DNA from: Herbaspirillum rubrisubalbicans
GTDB taxonomy: Bacteria > Pseudomonadota > Gammaproteobacteria > Burkholderiales > Burkholderiaceae_D
DNA: 64,000 bases
Reading direction: 5' to 3'
NCBI RefSeq assembly: GCF_003719195.1
Contig: NZ_CP024996.1
Span: 806,001 to 870,000 of the forward strand
How positions within the stretch are numbered: position 1 is the first letter of the stretch; each line of letters opens with the position of its first letter. The translations under genes and the position numbers were made by a program. The notes under the pieces were generated by a model that did not search any database, was not told where the DNA came from, and saw only the letters and a program-made list of their open reading frames with translations. Below are positions 36,622 to 47,750 of this stretch, one piece after another.

Positions 36622-37847
36622 ATACCGAGACACTGATCCGCACTGAACATGACGCCCCCAGCAGTCAGGCCCATGTGGTCGGCTCGCAGGAGAGCGCGGG
36701 CATGTTGCCGTTCGGTTCTTCCACGCCCTTTACCATGGGTATCGAGCTGGAACTGCAACTGGTCAATCGCCGCAACTACAACCTGGCCAGCGATGCGGTC
36801 GATCTGCTGAACTGGATCGAGCCGCGCGATCTGCAAAAGCAGATCAAGCTGGAAATGACGCAGGGCATGATCGAGCTCAATTCGGGCATCCATACCCGCG
36901 TCGATGAATTGATCGAAGAGTTGAAGGGCTTGCGCGCGGCCTTGAACAAGGGGGCGCAATATCTCAACATTGATGTCTCCGGTGGTGGCGCGCATCCCTT
37001 CCAGCACTGGAACGAACAGCGTATCACGCCCAGCGAGCGCTTCCATTATCTGCACGAGAAATACGGCTACCTGGCCAAGACCTTCACGGTCTTCGGGCAG
37101 CACATCCATATCGGCGTGGAGAATGGTGATGATGCGCTGTATCTCACACATGGCTTCTCGCGCTATGTGCCGCATTTCATCGCGCTGTCGGCGGCCTCGC
37201 CCTTCTATCAGGGGGCCGATACCAAGTTCGATTCCTCGCGCAGCAACGTGGTGCGTGCCTTCCCGCTGTCGGGCACGGCGCCGGTGCATACCAAGTGGGC
37301 CGAATTCGAGACCTACTACGATGAATTGCATCAGATGGGCATCATCGCCAGCATGAAGGATTTCTATTGGGACATCCGCCCCAAGCCCGAATACGGCACG
37401 GTGGAAATCCGCGTCTGCGATACTCCCCTGACCATCGAACACGCCGCGCACCTGGGCGCTTATGCCCAATTGCTGGCGCGCTGGATCCTGACCGAGCGGC
37501 CCTTCGTGGTGAGTGACGATTTCTACCTGCTGTATCAATACAATCGCTTCGAGGCCAGCCGTTTCGGCTTGAATGGGCAGTTGGCGCTGCATGGTGCCAC
37601 GCCCTCGCAATCGCGCAAGCTTCCCATCTATGAACATCTGTTACAGCAACTGCAGTTGCTGGAACCCTATGTGGCCAACGAGGCCGAGCGGCAGACCATC
37701 CTGCGCCTGCGCCGTATTGCGCATGACCGCCTCTCCGACGCCAGTTGGTTGCGCCAGATGTTTGCACAGCGCGGTTCGCTTAACGACATGATGCGGCTAT
37801 CCTCGGAATTGTGGATGGGGGTGGAGCCGCCGCCGTATTTCCAATAA
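36618..37847 (+). CDS. ybdK: Carboxylate-amine ligase YbdK (GCS2 family)
   Basis: The 409-residue protein belongs to the type 2 glutamate-cysteine ligase family; E. coli YbdK has weak gamma-glutamylcysteine ligase activity in vitro. Typical motifs are FTMGIELELQLVNRR near the start, QHIHIGVENGDDAL in the middle and GTVEIRVCDTPL. The true substrate in this organism is unknown. Its ATG overlaps the antiporter stop, indicating translational coupling. Confidence 0.88.
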   Translation: MNTETLIRTEHDAPSSQAHVVGSQESAGMLPFGSSTPFTMGIELELQLVNRRNYNLASDAVDLLNWIEPRDLQKQIKLEMTQGMIELNSGIHTRVDELIEELKGLRAALNKGAQYLNIDVSGGGAHPFQHWNEQRITPSERFHYLHEKYGYLAKTFTVFGQHIHIGVENGDDALYLTHGFSRYVPHFIALSAASPFYQGADTKFDSSRSNVVRAFPLSGTAPVHTKWAEFETYYDELHQMGIIASMKDFYWDIRPKPEYGTVEIRVCDTPLTIEHAAHLGAYAQLLARWILTERPFVVSDDFYLLYQYNRFEASRFGLNGQLALHGATPSQSRKLPIYEHLLQQLQLLEPYVANEAERQTILRLRRIAHDRLSDASWLRQMFAQRGSLNDMMRLSSELWMGVEPPPYFQ

Positions 37848-37959
37848 ACGATTTAAATGATATAAATTGTTTATGAATTATGTTGGGCGACAGTGCAGTT
37901 GAGGCACCTGGCATCCCGGGTGATTGCAGAGCACGCGGGATGATGGGAGGAAGAAGGCC

Positions 37960-37991
37960 AGGGGCCGGTATCGCAAGATGCTGGCCCCTTG
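37960..37991 (+). terminator. Probable terminator after ybdK
   Basis: AGGGGCC pairs with GGCCCCT across a 16-base loop region and is followed by TGTCTTT. The T-run is imperfect, so the assignment is tentative. Confidence 0.4.
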
Positions 37992-38097
37992 TCTTTGGGG
38001 CGTTGTTGCATGGCCCTTGTCTTCCGGGGGCGGGATCGCCGACAATCACGGCTTTGAAGCGGCCTCGGGCTGCACCGAAATGCGTGCCGGAGGAAGC

Positions 38098-39306
38098 ATG
38101 AGCAAGAATCATCCCAATCATTTTGATGTTGCCATCATTGGCGCCGGCGCGGCCGGCATGATGTGCGCCGCCGTGGCCGGCCAGCGTGGCCGGCGCGTGG
38201 TGCTGATCGACCATGCCGGCAAGCTTGCCGAAAAGATTCGTATCTCGGGCGGCGGGCGCTGCAATTTCACCAATGTGGGCGCGGGCCCGCAGCATTATCT
38301 TTCACAGAACCCCCATTTCTGCCGCAGTGCGCTGTCGCGCTATACGCCGCAGGATTTCATCGGGCTGGTCAAGCGGCATCGCATCGGTTTCCATGAAAAG
38401 CACAAGGGGCAGTTGTTCTGTGATGACTCCGCCGAGGACATCATCGCCATGCTCAAGGCTGAGTGCGATGTCGGCAATGTCAGTTGGCGGATGCCGTGCA
38501 GCGTGCAGGCGGTGAGCAAGAGCGGCGAGCAGTTCCGCATCGCCACCAGCGCCGGCGAGATCCAGGCGGCGAGCCTGGTGATTGCCACCGGTGGGCTCTC
38601 CATTCCCAAGATCGGTGCCACCGATTTCGCCTATCGCATCGCCAGGCAATTCGAGTTGAAGCTGATCGAGCCGCGTCCCGGCCTGGTACCGCTGACCTTC
38701 GATGGCAAGGCCTGGCAGTCGCTCACCGAACTGGCCGGGATCGCTCTGGAAGTGGAGGTGGAGACCGGCGTGAAGAAGGAGCGTGGCTATTTCCTGGAGG
38801 ATCTGCTGTTTACCCATCGTGGCTTGTCGGGTCCGGCGATCCTGCAGATTTCCAGCTACTGGAAGCCCGGCGCGCCACTGACGCTGAACCTGCTGCCGCA
38901 ACTGGACGTGGCCGAGACCCTGATCGAAGGCAAGGGCAGCATCAAGAAAAACCTCGGCAACATCCTGGCGCAATGGCTGCCCAATCGCCTGGCCGAGGGC
39001 TGGCTGAAGATCCATGGCTTCGACGCCGGCGCGCGCATTGCCGATATGCCCGACAAATCGCTCAAGAAGCTGGGCGATTCGCTGAACCGCTGGGTGATCG
39101 TCCCCAGCGGGTCGGAGGGGTATCGCAAGGCCGAGGTCACGCTGGGTGGGCTGGATACCCGCGAACTGTCGCAGCAGAGCATGATGGCCAACAAGGTGTC
39201 GGGGCTGCATTTCATCGGCGAGGCCATGGATGTGACCGGCTGGCTGGGAGGCTATAACTTCCAGTGGGCCTGGGCCTCAGGCGTGGCGGCGGGTTCGGCG
39301 GTGTGA
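38098..39306 (+). CDS. HI0933/BaiN-type FAD-dependent oxidoreductase
   Basis: The 402-residue flavoprotein begins with a dinucleotide-binding motif, DVAIIGAGAAGMMCAA (about residues 9-24). It also has the family hallmark KIRISGGGRCNFTN and a C-terminal GWLGGYNFQWAWASG that closes the FAD site. The family includes YhiN and the bile-acid reductase BaiN, but most members have no known substrate. CCGGAGGAAGC before the ATG at 38098 decides the start; the frame is open 58 codons further up without homology. Confidence 0.87.
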   Translation: MSKNHPNHFDVAIIGAGAAGMMCAAVAGQRGRRVVLIDHAGKLAEKIRISGGGRCNFTNVGAGPQHYLSQNPHFCRSALSRYTPQDFIGLVKRHRIGFHEKHKGQLFCDDSAEDIIAMLKAECDVGNVSWRMPCSVQAVSKSGEQFRIATSAGEIQAASLVIATGGLSIPKIGATDFAYRIARQFELKLIEPRPGLVPLTFDGKAWQSLTELAGIALEVEVETGVKKERGYFLEDLLFTHRGLSGPAILQISSYWKPGAPLTLNLLPQLDVAETLIEGKGSIKKNLGNILAQWLPNRLAEGWLKIHGFDAGARIADMPDKSLKKLGDSLNRWVIVPSGSEGYRKAEVTLGGLDTRELSQQSMMANKVSGLHFIGEAMDVTGWLGGYNFQWAWASGVAAGSAV

Positions 39307-39338
39307 GCGGATTTTTTTGGTCACATCCTCTTGACTTC

Positions 39339-39354
39339 AGGTGAAGCTTCACCT
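39339..39354. promoter_or_regulatory. 16-bp perfect palindrome upstream of rpsU
   Basis: AGGTGAAGCTTCACCT is perfectly self-complementary and is flanked on both sides by TTGACT. It lies about 90 bases before the rpsU -10 element. It has no T-run, so an operator is more likely than a terminator; the binding protein is unknown. Confidence 0.45.
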
Positions 39355-39446
39355 TGACTGTGATAAGTGCCTGATTCTTATCCCTTTTTTACCACGGGGG
39401 TGGAAAAAATGCCACGTTTGGCCTTCCAATCGGAGGCTAGTACTGC

Positions 39447-39452
39447 TACAAT
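39447..39452 (+). promoter_or_regulatory. Extended -10 element of the rpsU promoter
   Basis: TGCTACAAT forms an extended -10 (TG, one base, then TACAAT at 39447-39452). A weak -35, TTCCAA, lies 17 bases upstream. Transcription would begin about 40 bases before the rpsU ATG. Confidence 0.5.
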
Positions 39453-39497
39453 CGCTTTCTTTGCTAATCCAACCTAACCTTTTTGGTTTGAATTTAC

Positions 39498-39710
39498 ATG
39501 ACCACTATTCGCGTTAAAGAGAACGAGCCGTTCGAAGTTGCAATGCGTCGCTTCAAGCGCACCATCGAAAAGACCGGTCTGCTGACCGAACTGCGCGCAC
39601 GCGAGTTCTACGAAAAGCCGACCGCTGAGCGCAAGCGCAAGCTGGCTGCTGCCGTGAAGCGTCACTACAAGCGTATCCGCAGCCAACAGCTGCCCAAGAA
39701 GCTGTACTAA
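39498..39710 (+). CDS. rpsU: 30S ribosomal protein S21
   Basis: This 70-residue, very basic protein is a complete S21, beginning [19 protein letters not shown] and ending [13 protein letters not shown]21 helps base pairing between mRNA and the 16S 3' end. It opens the rpsU-yqeY-dnaG-rpoD macromolecular-synthesis block. A terminator follows directly and probably makes rpsU mRNA more abundant than the downstream genes. Confidence 0.98.
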   Translation: MTTIRVKENEPFEVAMRRFKRTIEKTGLLTELRAREFYEKPTAERKRKLAAAVKRHYKRIRSQQLPKKLY

Positions 39711-39745
39711 GAATTTCTCGCCGCGCATTCGTGCGGCCGATGTGT

Positions 39746-39779
39746 AAACCCGCTCCGGTGTTGGTCCGCAGCGGGTTTT
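39746..39779 (+). terminator. Intrinsic terminator/attenuator after rpsU
   Basis: AAACCCGCT and AGCGGGTTT pair across a 15-base loop region, followed by further T. Like the terminator between rpsU and dnaG in E. coli, it likely limits read-through into the rest of the operon. Confidence 0.7.
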
Positions 39780-40004
39780 CGCATTTATTCCCGATTTCTC
39801 TGCAGACCTTTTCCTGCTTTGTCGGCTGGCCTGGTTTTTCATGGTGATGGCCCAAAATAGGAAGGAAAGCGCCAATTCGGGCTGGCGATAAGCCCATCCA
39901 TGTTCTACGATCCTAAGACGGGTTGCCTGTTGCCGCCCGGAATACTGGATGCGGGATGGCGCCAGAACGCAGAATACTCATCCACCTCATCTTCGGAGTA
40001 CCCC

Positions 40005-40451
40005 ATGGGTTTGAAAGAGCAGATCACGGAAGACATGAAGGCCGCCATGCGCGCCAAGGACATGGGCAAGCTGGGCACGATTCGCCTCTTGACCGCCGCG
40101 ATGAAGCAGAAGGAAGTCGATGAACGGGTCGAGCTGACCGACACCCACGTGCTGGCCATCATCGACAAGATGGTCAAGCAGCGCAAGGATTCTATCTCGC
40201 AATTCGAAGCCGGCGGTCGCCAGGACCTGGCCGATATCGAGAAGGCCGAGCTGGCCGTGCTCACCACCTACATGCCCGCCAGCCTGTCGGAAGAAGAAAT
40301 CAAGGCCGAAGTGCAAGCCGCCGTGGCCGCTACGGGCGCCGCCGGTCCCCAGGACATGGGCAAGGTCATGGGTGTGTTGAAGCCCAAGCTGGCCGGTCGT
40401 GCCGACATGACGGCCGTATCCGCCCTGGTCAAGGCCGCGCTGGCGGCCTGA
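40005..40451 (+). CDS. yqeY: GatB/YqeY domain protein
   Basis: The 148-residue protein is a stand-alone YqeY domain like the C-terminal tail of the amidotransferase subunit GatB. It contains LGTIRLLTAAMKQKEVDER, TYMPASLSEEEI and MGKVMGVLKPKLAGRADM. A role in binding tRNA has been proposed for the family. It is inserted between rpsU and dnaG, a common arrangement in betaproteobacteria and other phyla. GGAG seven bases before the ATG at 40005 supports the start. Confidence 0.93.
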   Translation: MGLKEQITEDMKAAMRAKDMGKLGTIRLLTAAMKQKEVDERVELTDTHVLAIIDKMVKQRKDSISQFEAGGRQDLADIEKAELAVLTTYMPASLSEEEIKAEVQAAVAATGAAGPQDMGKVMGVLKPKLAGRADMTAVSALVKAALAA

Positions 40452-40488
40452 GCGGTTTGTCCTTGTTGCCCGTAGCCCGGAAACCCAG

Positions 40489-42285
40489 GTGATTCCACAG
40501 TCGTTCATCCAGGACCTGCTCAACCGCGTCGATATCGTCGACGTGGTGGGGCGCTACGTGCAATTGAAGAAGGGCGGCGCCAACTACATGGGCCTGTGCC
40601 CCTTCCACAACGAGAAATCTCCCAGCTTCACCGTCAGTCCGACCAAGCAGTTCTATCATTGCTTCGGCTGCGGCGCGCATGGCACGGCGATCAGCTTCCT
40701 GATCGAATATTCCGGCATGGGTTTCGTGGAAGCGGTCAAGGATCTGGCCCAGAACGTGGGCATGGTGGTGCCCGAGCGCGAAGACAGCATTCCCCTGGCC
40801 CAGCGTCAGGAAAAGCAGGCCAAGAGCATGGCCCTGTCGGATGTGATGACGCGCGCCAATGATTTCTATCGCCATCAGTTGCGGGCTGCCCAGCCGGCCA
40901 TTGCCTACCTGAAGGGGCGGGGCCTGACCGGCGAGATCGCGGCGCGCTTCGGCCTCGGCTATTCGCCTGACGAGTGGGATAGCCTGCGCCAGGTGTTCCC
41001 CGATTACGAGAATGAAGCCCTGGTCGAATCGGGCCTGGTGATCGACAAGAGTGAAGAGGGCGGGGGGCATCGCAAGCGTTATGACCGCTTCCGTGGCCGC
41101 ATCATGTTCCCCATCCGCAATACCAAGGGGCAGGTGATCGGCTTTGGCGGGCGCGTGATGGATGGCGGCGAGCCCAAGTACCTGAACTCGCCTGAAACAC
41201 CGCTGTTCCAGAAAGGCAGCGAGCTGTATGGCCTGTTCGAGGCGCGCCAGGCGATCCGCGAAGCCGGTTATGCACTGGTCACCGAAGGCTACATGGATGT
41301 GGTGGCGCTGGCTCAGTTGGGCTTCCCCCAGGCCGTGGCCACGCTGGGCACGGCTTGCACGCCCATCCATGTGCAGAAGCTGGTGCGCCAGACCGACCAG
41401 GTGATCTTCAGCTTCGACGGCGACAATGCCGGCCGGCGCGCCGCACGCCGCGCGCTGGAAGCCTGCCTGCCGCACGCCTCGGACAACAAGATCATCAAGT
41501 TCCTGTTCCTGCCCAAGGAGCATGACCCGGACAGTTACGTGCGCGAGATGGGGGCGTCGGCCTTTGAAGAGCAGATCCGCGAAGCCATGCCGCTGTCGCA
41601 GTTCCTGCTCAAGGGAATCATCGGTGAGAACGACCTGCGCACGCCTGAAGGCCGAGCCCATGCGCAGTTTGCCGCCAAGCCGCTGCTGCAGGCCTTGCCG
41701 GCTTCCGGCTTGCGTTTGCAGATCGTGCGCAGCGTGGCTCAGGCCACGCAGACGACGCCGGCCGAGCTGGAAGTGCTGTTTGAGCTGGAAAAGCCGGTGG
41801 CGCGGGTACGCAGCGCCCCGCCGCGCAGCAAGCGAAGTGCCCCGGTTGAGCTGGAGCGCCAGATCATGCGGCTGCTTGTAGCGCATCCGCAACTTTCAGC
41901 CGACCTTGATGCTGGAGCGCTGGAGGCCATCGCCCGCTTCGCGCCGGACCGTGCCGAACTGCTGACGTACTTGGTTGGAGTTGCCCAAAGCATGGGCGAG
42001 CAAGCGAACTTTGCGGCCCTGGTCGAGCACCTGCGCGAGGGTGGCCCCGAGTTTGACTCAATGATCGCGGAAATCGCGGCCGAGTCGGAATCCGAATTCG
42101 ACGTGGTGCGGGCCGAGATGGCCGGCGCCATCCGCCAGGCCAGGATCCGGGCGCTCGATGACGAGATGCAGATGCTGGTGGCCTCGAACCTGCGCACCGA
42201 GGAAGAGCGCAACCGCTACCGCGAGCTCATGCAGCGCAAGGAATGGCTCAAGCGCCAGACCAGTGGGGCTGCCGTGGCGGGATGA
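40489..42285 (+). CDS. dnaG: DNA primase
   Basis: The 598-residue primase makes RNA primers at the replication fork. It has an N-terminal CHC2 zinc finger (CPFHNEKSPSF and CFGCG, about residues 37-65). The TOPRIM core contains ALVTEGYMDVVAL and FSFDGDNAGRRAARRAL. A C-terminal helical domain binds the helicase DnaB. Translation starts at a GTG 37 bases after yqeY, with CCGGAAA upstream. It is the central gene of the macromolecular-synthesis operon. Confidence 0.96.
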   Translation: MIPQSFIQDLLNRVDIVDVVGRYVQLKKGGANYMGLCPFHNEKSPSFTVSPTKQFYHCFGCGAHGTAISFLIEYSGMGFVEAVKDLAQNVGMVVPEREDSIPLAQRQEKQAKSMALSDVMTRANDFYRHQLRAAQPAIAYLKGRGLTGEIAARFGLGYSPDEWDSLRQVFPDYENEALVESGLVIDKSEEGGGHRKRYDRFRGRIMFPIRNTKGQVIGFGGRVMDGGEPKYLNSPETPLFQKGSELYGLFEARQAIREAGYALVTEGYMDVVALAQLGFPQAVATLGTACTPIHVQKLVRQTDQVIFSFDGDNAGRRAARRALEACLPHASDNKIIKFLFLPKEHDPDSYVREMGASAFEEQIREAMPLSQFLLKGIIGENDLRTPEGRAHAQFAAKPLLQALPASGLRLQIVRSVAQATQTTPAELEVLFELEKPVARVRSAPPRSKRSAPVELERQIMRLLVAHPQLSADLDAGALEAIARFAPDRAELLTYLVGVAQSMGEQANFAALVEHLREGGPEFDSMIAEIAAESESEFDVVRAEMAGAIRQARIRALDDEMQMLVASNLRTEEERNRYRELMQRKEWLKRQTSGAAVAG

Positions 42286-42515
42286 GAATGAACCGCCCGG
42301 TCAGCAGCAAGGCGCGGGCATCAGCAGCAGGAGGATGGACAGGCGTGACCGCCCGTGCAGGCAAGATGGGCATCATGCGTGGCAGGTATGCAGGAGAGGC
42401 TGGCGCCAGGATATGGAAAACACGGTAAAGCCATGCAAATTGCCGTGATTTGCAAGCCGGATCGCTGGCGAATAGCCGAATATCCCGGCTTGATCCCGGA
42501 GAAAAGAGCCCCATC

Positions 42516-42526
42516 TGTGCTATACT
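42516..42526 (+). promoter_or_regulatory. Extended -10 promoter in the dnaG-rpoD gap
   Basis: TGTGC precedes TATACT (42521-42526). A good -35 is not obvious. The 512-base gap (42286-42797) contains no supported gene, so this probably drives a separate rpoD transcript with a 260-base leader. Confidence 0.5.
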
Positions 42527-42797
42527 ATAGGGCTTTAGTTCCGCCGGATGGCTCTTGCATCCCCACCCTGCGGCGACATGCCTTCACCCCGGCGCATCGG
42601 GAGGGAGGACGGCAGACAGTGGTATCGCCTGCCGGATTGCAAGCGGCACGACTGCCTGCTGCGCGCAATCGATGGCCCGCCGGTAAAAGGAACGTTGCGC
42701 GTGCAGCCGGAGTCTATCGGGAAACCGTTGCCGGAGTTGCATCATTAGCATGACTTGATTGGCGCAATGAGTGAATTCTCAGTTGGCAGTTGATTCT

Positions 42798-45350
<2,553 letters not shown>

Positions 45351-45372
45351 TACTAAGGGCGAGTCAGGATTG

Positions 45373-45407
45373 GCCGGCGAGATGTTAAAATCGCCGGCTG
45401 ATTTTTT
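45373..45407 (+). terminator. Terminator of rpoD
   Basis: GCCGGCGA (45373-45380) and TCGCCGGC (45391-45398) form a perfect stem with a 10-base loop, followed by TGATTTTTT. The T-run ends one base before the tRNA gene. Confidence 0.85.
45383..45391 (+). promoter_or_regulatory. Extended -10 element for the tRNA, inside the rpoD terminator loop
   Basis: TGTTAAAAT in the terminator loop reads as an extended -10 (TG, T, TAAAAT) about 17 bases before the tRNA 5' end. No clear -35 is seen upstream. Confidence 0.4.
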
Positions 45408-45486
<79 letters not shown>

Positions 45487-45509
45487 AAAAATACTGAGAA
45501 ATCAGGCAT

Positions 45510-46583
45510 TTACACCACTCTTCGGAGTGGTGTTTTTGTTTCTGCCTCCTGCTGTGACCAAAACGTGACCGTTTCTGCGTGGTGCGCCAAGTGGGAGGGA
45601 GCAAGGTGGGCATAGCGCTGCACCATGTCCAACGTCTCCCATCCGCCCAGTTCCTTGAGCGCCAGCAGGGGCGTCCCGGCCTGGACGTGCCAGGACGCCC
45701 AGGTGTGTCGCAGATCGTGAAACCGAAAATCCGTGATCTGCACCAAGGCGCAGGCCCGCTTGAAACACCTGTCGTCGATCTGGCTGATTTTGGCGGGTTT
45801 GCCGTCTTTCGTCGCCCTCTCGAAAACATACTGCTGCGCTGTCTTCAGCCGGCGTTCGATCACCGCCAATGCATCGGCATTGAGCGGTACCGCCCGGGCA
45901 TATCCGGACTTGGCCTCTTCAGCGATCACCCAGGCATTGCGGTTCGGTAGATCCACGCTCTTTGGTTCCAGAGACAGCAGTTCGTCCGCGCGCATGCCGG
46001 TGGTCACCGCCACAAGCGCAATGTCGCGCATCCATTCAATGGAAATCGCGTCGATCAGAGCCTTGATAACTGGCTTGGATTCGAAGCGTACCCGCTTGTC
46101 TGGCTCCTGGAACTTGCTCAATTTCGGCGGCCGGCTGATCCAGCCCCACTCTGTGGCAAGCGTCAGGATGCGCTTGATGGTGGCCAGGTATCGATTCTTC
46201 GTAGCGGCAGATACGGGTTTGGCCTTGCGATGCTTGTGCGTGGTGTGCGTTGGCAGCTTCTGGAGGATGTTGCCGGCGGTTAAAGAGCGGATCGGGGTCG
46301 AAGCCCCTAGAGCGACGCGCCAATACTGCACGTGCCTCACCTTTGATTCGTAGTCACTCTGGCCTTCCGCTAGTTTCAGCATGCCCAGTGCGGCTTCGTC
46401 GAAGGTGTGATCAGGTTCCTCACCCAGCTTGGTGGATCGCCACAGGTCGGCCTTTACTCGGTCGTGGAGTTCTTGCGCGGCTTGTTTGTCCGTCGTGCCA
46501 GAAGAGCGTCTAATTCGCGGGACGCCTGGCGCGCGGATATCAATCCACCAGATGCCGGAAGAGGGATTTTTGCGGACTGGCAA
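45510..46583 (-). CDS. int: Prophage tyrosine integrase
   Basis: The 357-residue recombinase catalyses integration at the adjacent tRNA. It has an N-terminal arm-binding region, a SAM-like core-binding domain (about 60-165) and a catalytic domain with Arg in TTGMRADELLSL, HDLRHTWASWHV, and the nucleophile Tyr in MVQRYAHLAPSHL. It starts at a TTG; AGGAG lies eight bases before it, and no in-frame ATG with a ribosome site exists upstream. Its 5' end overlaps the xis gene by 130 bases in another frame, which suggests coupled control of Int and Xis. Confidence 0.93.
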   Translation of the reverse strand: MPVRKNPSSGIWWIDIRAPGVPRIRRSSGTTDKQAAQELHDRVKADLWRSTKLGEEPDHTFDEAALGMLKLAEGQSDYESKVRHVQYWRVALGASTPIRSLTAGNILQKLPTHTTHKHRKAKPVSAATKNRYLATIKRILTLATEWGWISRPPKLSKFQEPDKRVRFESKPVIKALIDAISIEWMRDIALVAVTTGMRADELLSLEPKSVDLPNRNAWVIAEEAKSGYARAVPLNADALAVIERRLKTAQQYVFERATKDGKPAKISQIDDRCFKRACALVQITDFRFHDLRHTWASWHVQAGTPLLALKELGGWETLDMVQRYAHLAPSHLAHHAETVTFWSQQEAETKTPLRRVV

Positions 46584-46789
46584 TTGTTTTCTCCTGCAAC
46601 CCGCAGCGGTAGCCGGGTCACATTGTTGCGTTTCTCACTGAGTTCTGCAAGGCGGGAGGGCCAGACGCGCCACACACGCGACCCTGGCAGGCGGAATCCG
46701 ATCTGCTCGCGCATGGCAAAGACCGTGCTGTAGGACAGCTTCAGGAGATTCGCTGCCTCGCGCAGCGTGAGTGCGATTTCGTCGTTCAT
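46454..46789 (-). CDS. xis: Excisionase-like helix-turn-helix protein
   Basis: The 111-residue protein has an N-terminal winged-helix (MerR/Xis-like) motif: LTLREAANLLKLSYSTVFAM, about residues 7-26. A basic region follows. Position directly before int and partial overlap with it indicate the excisionase/recombination directionality factor. The C-terminal half (Arg/Lys-rich) is coded in the region overlapping int. Assignment rests on position plus the motif. Confidence 0.72.
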   Translation of the reverse strand: MNDEIALTLREAANLLKLSYSTVFAMREQIGFRLPGSRVWRVWPSRLAELSEKRNNVTRLPLRVAGENNCQSAKIPLPASGGLISARQASRELDALLARRTNKPRKNSTTE

Positions 46790-46795
46790 TGCGCT

Positions 46796-47284
46796 TCATC
46801 CGCGCGGTGGGCAATTTGTGTCAGGCCTGCTTAACGCAATGGGGTTTGCGTTAAGTGAAGATTCCAGTTCCGTGACACGCGCCTCCAGCTTCTGGGTATG
46901 CTGCTCCCAGGTGAGCGGCCAGAGCGGGCCGCAGCCGTTTGGGCAGCCTTCTTCCTTGGCCTGGGAATAGGCTTTGCCAACGAGGGTCGCATGCAAGCTG
47001 CACTTGGCGCAGTGAAGAACTCCCGTCGCCAAGCTGCGTTCCCTATGGCGGTCATCATTGGCGGCAGAGTCGACCAGGCGGCGAATTGAGTTGACCTGCT
47101 CTTGGGTCAGCACCACGCCGGCCACGAGCCCGGTGAGGGGCGATTCCAGGTCGAGAGGTTTGGCGGCAGCACCCTCCATGTCAACGATCAAGTCATTCAC
47201 CTGGACAGCGCTGAAAATGGGTGAGTTGGGCATGACGTCAAGCATCAGCTTAACGGCCTGGCGCAGTTGATTGGTGTCGCTCAT
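46796..47284 (-). CDS. Phage protein with CxxC...CxxxC zinc-ribbon-like motif
   Basis: From the ATG at 47284 (GGGAG nine bases before it) the protein has 162 residues. It contains CAKCSLHATLVGKA followed by CPNGCG, a spacing that suggests a small zinc-binding fold at about residues 95-125, and a coiled-coil-like C-terminus. I do not recognise a named family. The start overlaps the stop of the upstream gene, so it is part of the leftward operon ending in xis-int. Confidence 0.7.
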   Translation of the reverse strand: MSDTNQLRQAVKLMLDVMPNSPIFSAVQVNDLIVDMEGAAAKPLDLESPLTGLVAGVVLTQEQVNSIRRLVDSAANDDRHRERSLATGVLHCAKCSLHATLVGKAYSQAKEEGCPNGCGPLWPLTWEQHTQKLEARVTELESSLNANPIALSRPDTNCPPRG

Positions 47285-47466
47285 GCTGAGCTCCCTTCTG
47301 CCGGCATGGGCGAGTGCTTTCTTGTCACTGGGTCGACAAGCCAAGTGTGACCGTGACCATCACTATAGGCGGGGCACCGTTGGCATCGATAGAGGGCATC
47401 ATTGAAATCCATGCAAACACAGACCCAATCATGAACGCAGCCATTGTTTTCACGGGGGTTATTCAT
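47281..47466 (-). CDS. Small Cys-rich phage protein
   Basis: The 61-residue protein has five cysteines and several His in MNNPRENNGCVHDWVCVCMD and YRCQRCPAYSDGHGH, giving a probable zinc-binding knuckle. The ATG at 47466 has GGAG eight bases upstream and overlaps the previous stop; a GTG six bases earlier is less likely. Function unknown. Confidence 0.62.
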   Translation of the reverse strand: MNNPRENNGCVHDWVCVCMDFNDALYRCQRCPAYSDGHGHTWLVDPVTRKHSPMPAEGSSA

Positions 47467-47750
47467 GGACACTCTCCCGGGCGAATCAGCAGAGCCAGCA
47501 ACGCTGTCCGCGCGCCCATTCCCGACGAGGTGAAATGGACTTTTTTGTGCAGCAGCATGGCTGTGGGATGGGTTTTACGGATCTTGCGCAGCGCCTTTAC
47601 CGCGGCGAAGCGGCTGCCGAACAGCGGCGACAGGCCCAGCGTTTCAACCTTTATGAGTTGCTCACCGGTATAGACGAACATGCTTTTCTGCACCTGGTAG
47701 ATGTCGACGCGCAGGCGCTTGAGCACCCGGGCATTTTTAGGTGCCTCCAT
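47463..47750 (-). CDS. Small basic phage protein, paralogue of the 48150-48446 gene
   Basis: AGGAGG six bases before the ATG at 47750 sets the start (95 residues); an earlier ATG at 47774 overlaps the preceding gene more. The middle, YQVQKSMFVYTGEQL...LGLSPLFGSRFAAVKALRKIRKTHPTA, matches the protein coded at 48150-48446 over about 50 residues, ending in an identical RKIRKTHPTA/RQIRKTHPTA block. Function unknown. The strong Arg/Lys content suggests nucleic-acid binding. Confidence 0.68.
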   Translation of the reverse strand: MEAPKNARVLKRLRVDIYQVQKSMFVYTGEQLIKVETLGLSPLFGSRFAAVKALRKIRKTHPTAMLLHKKVHFTSSGMGARTALLALLIRPGECP

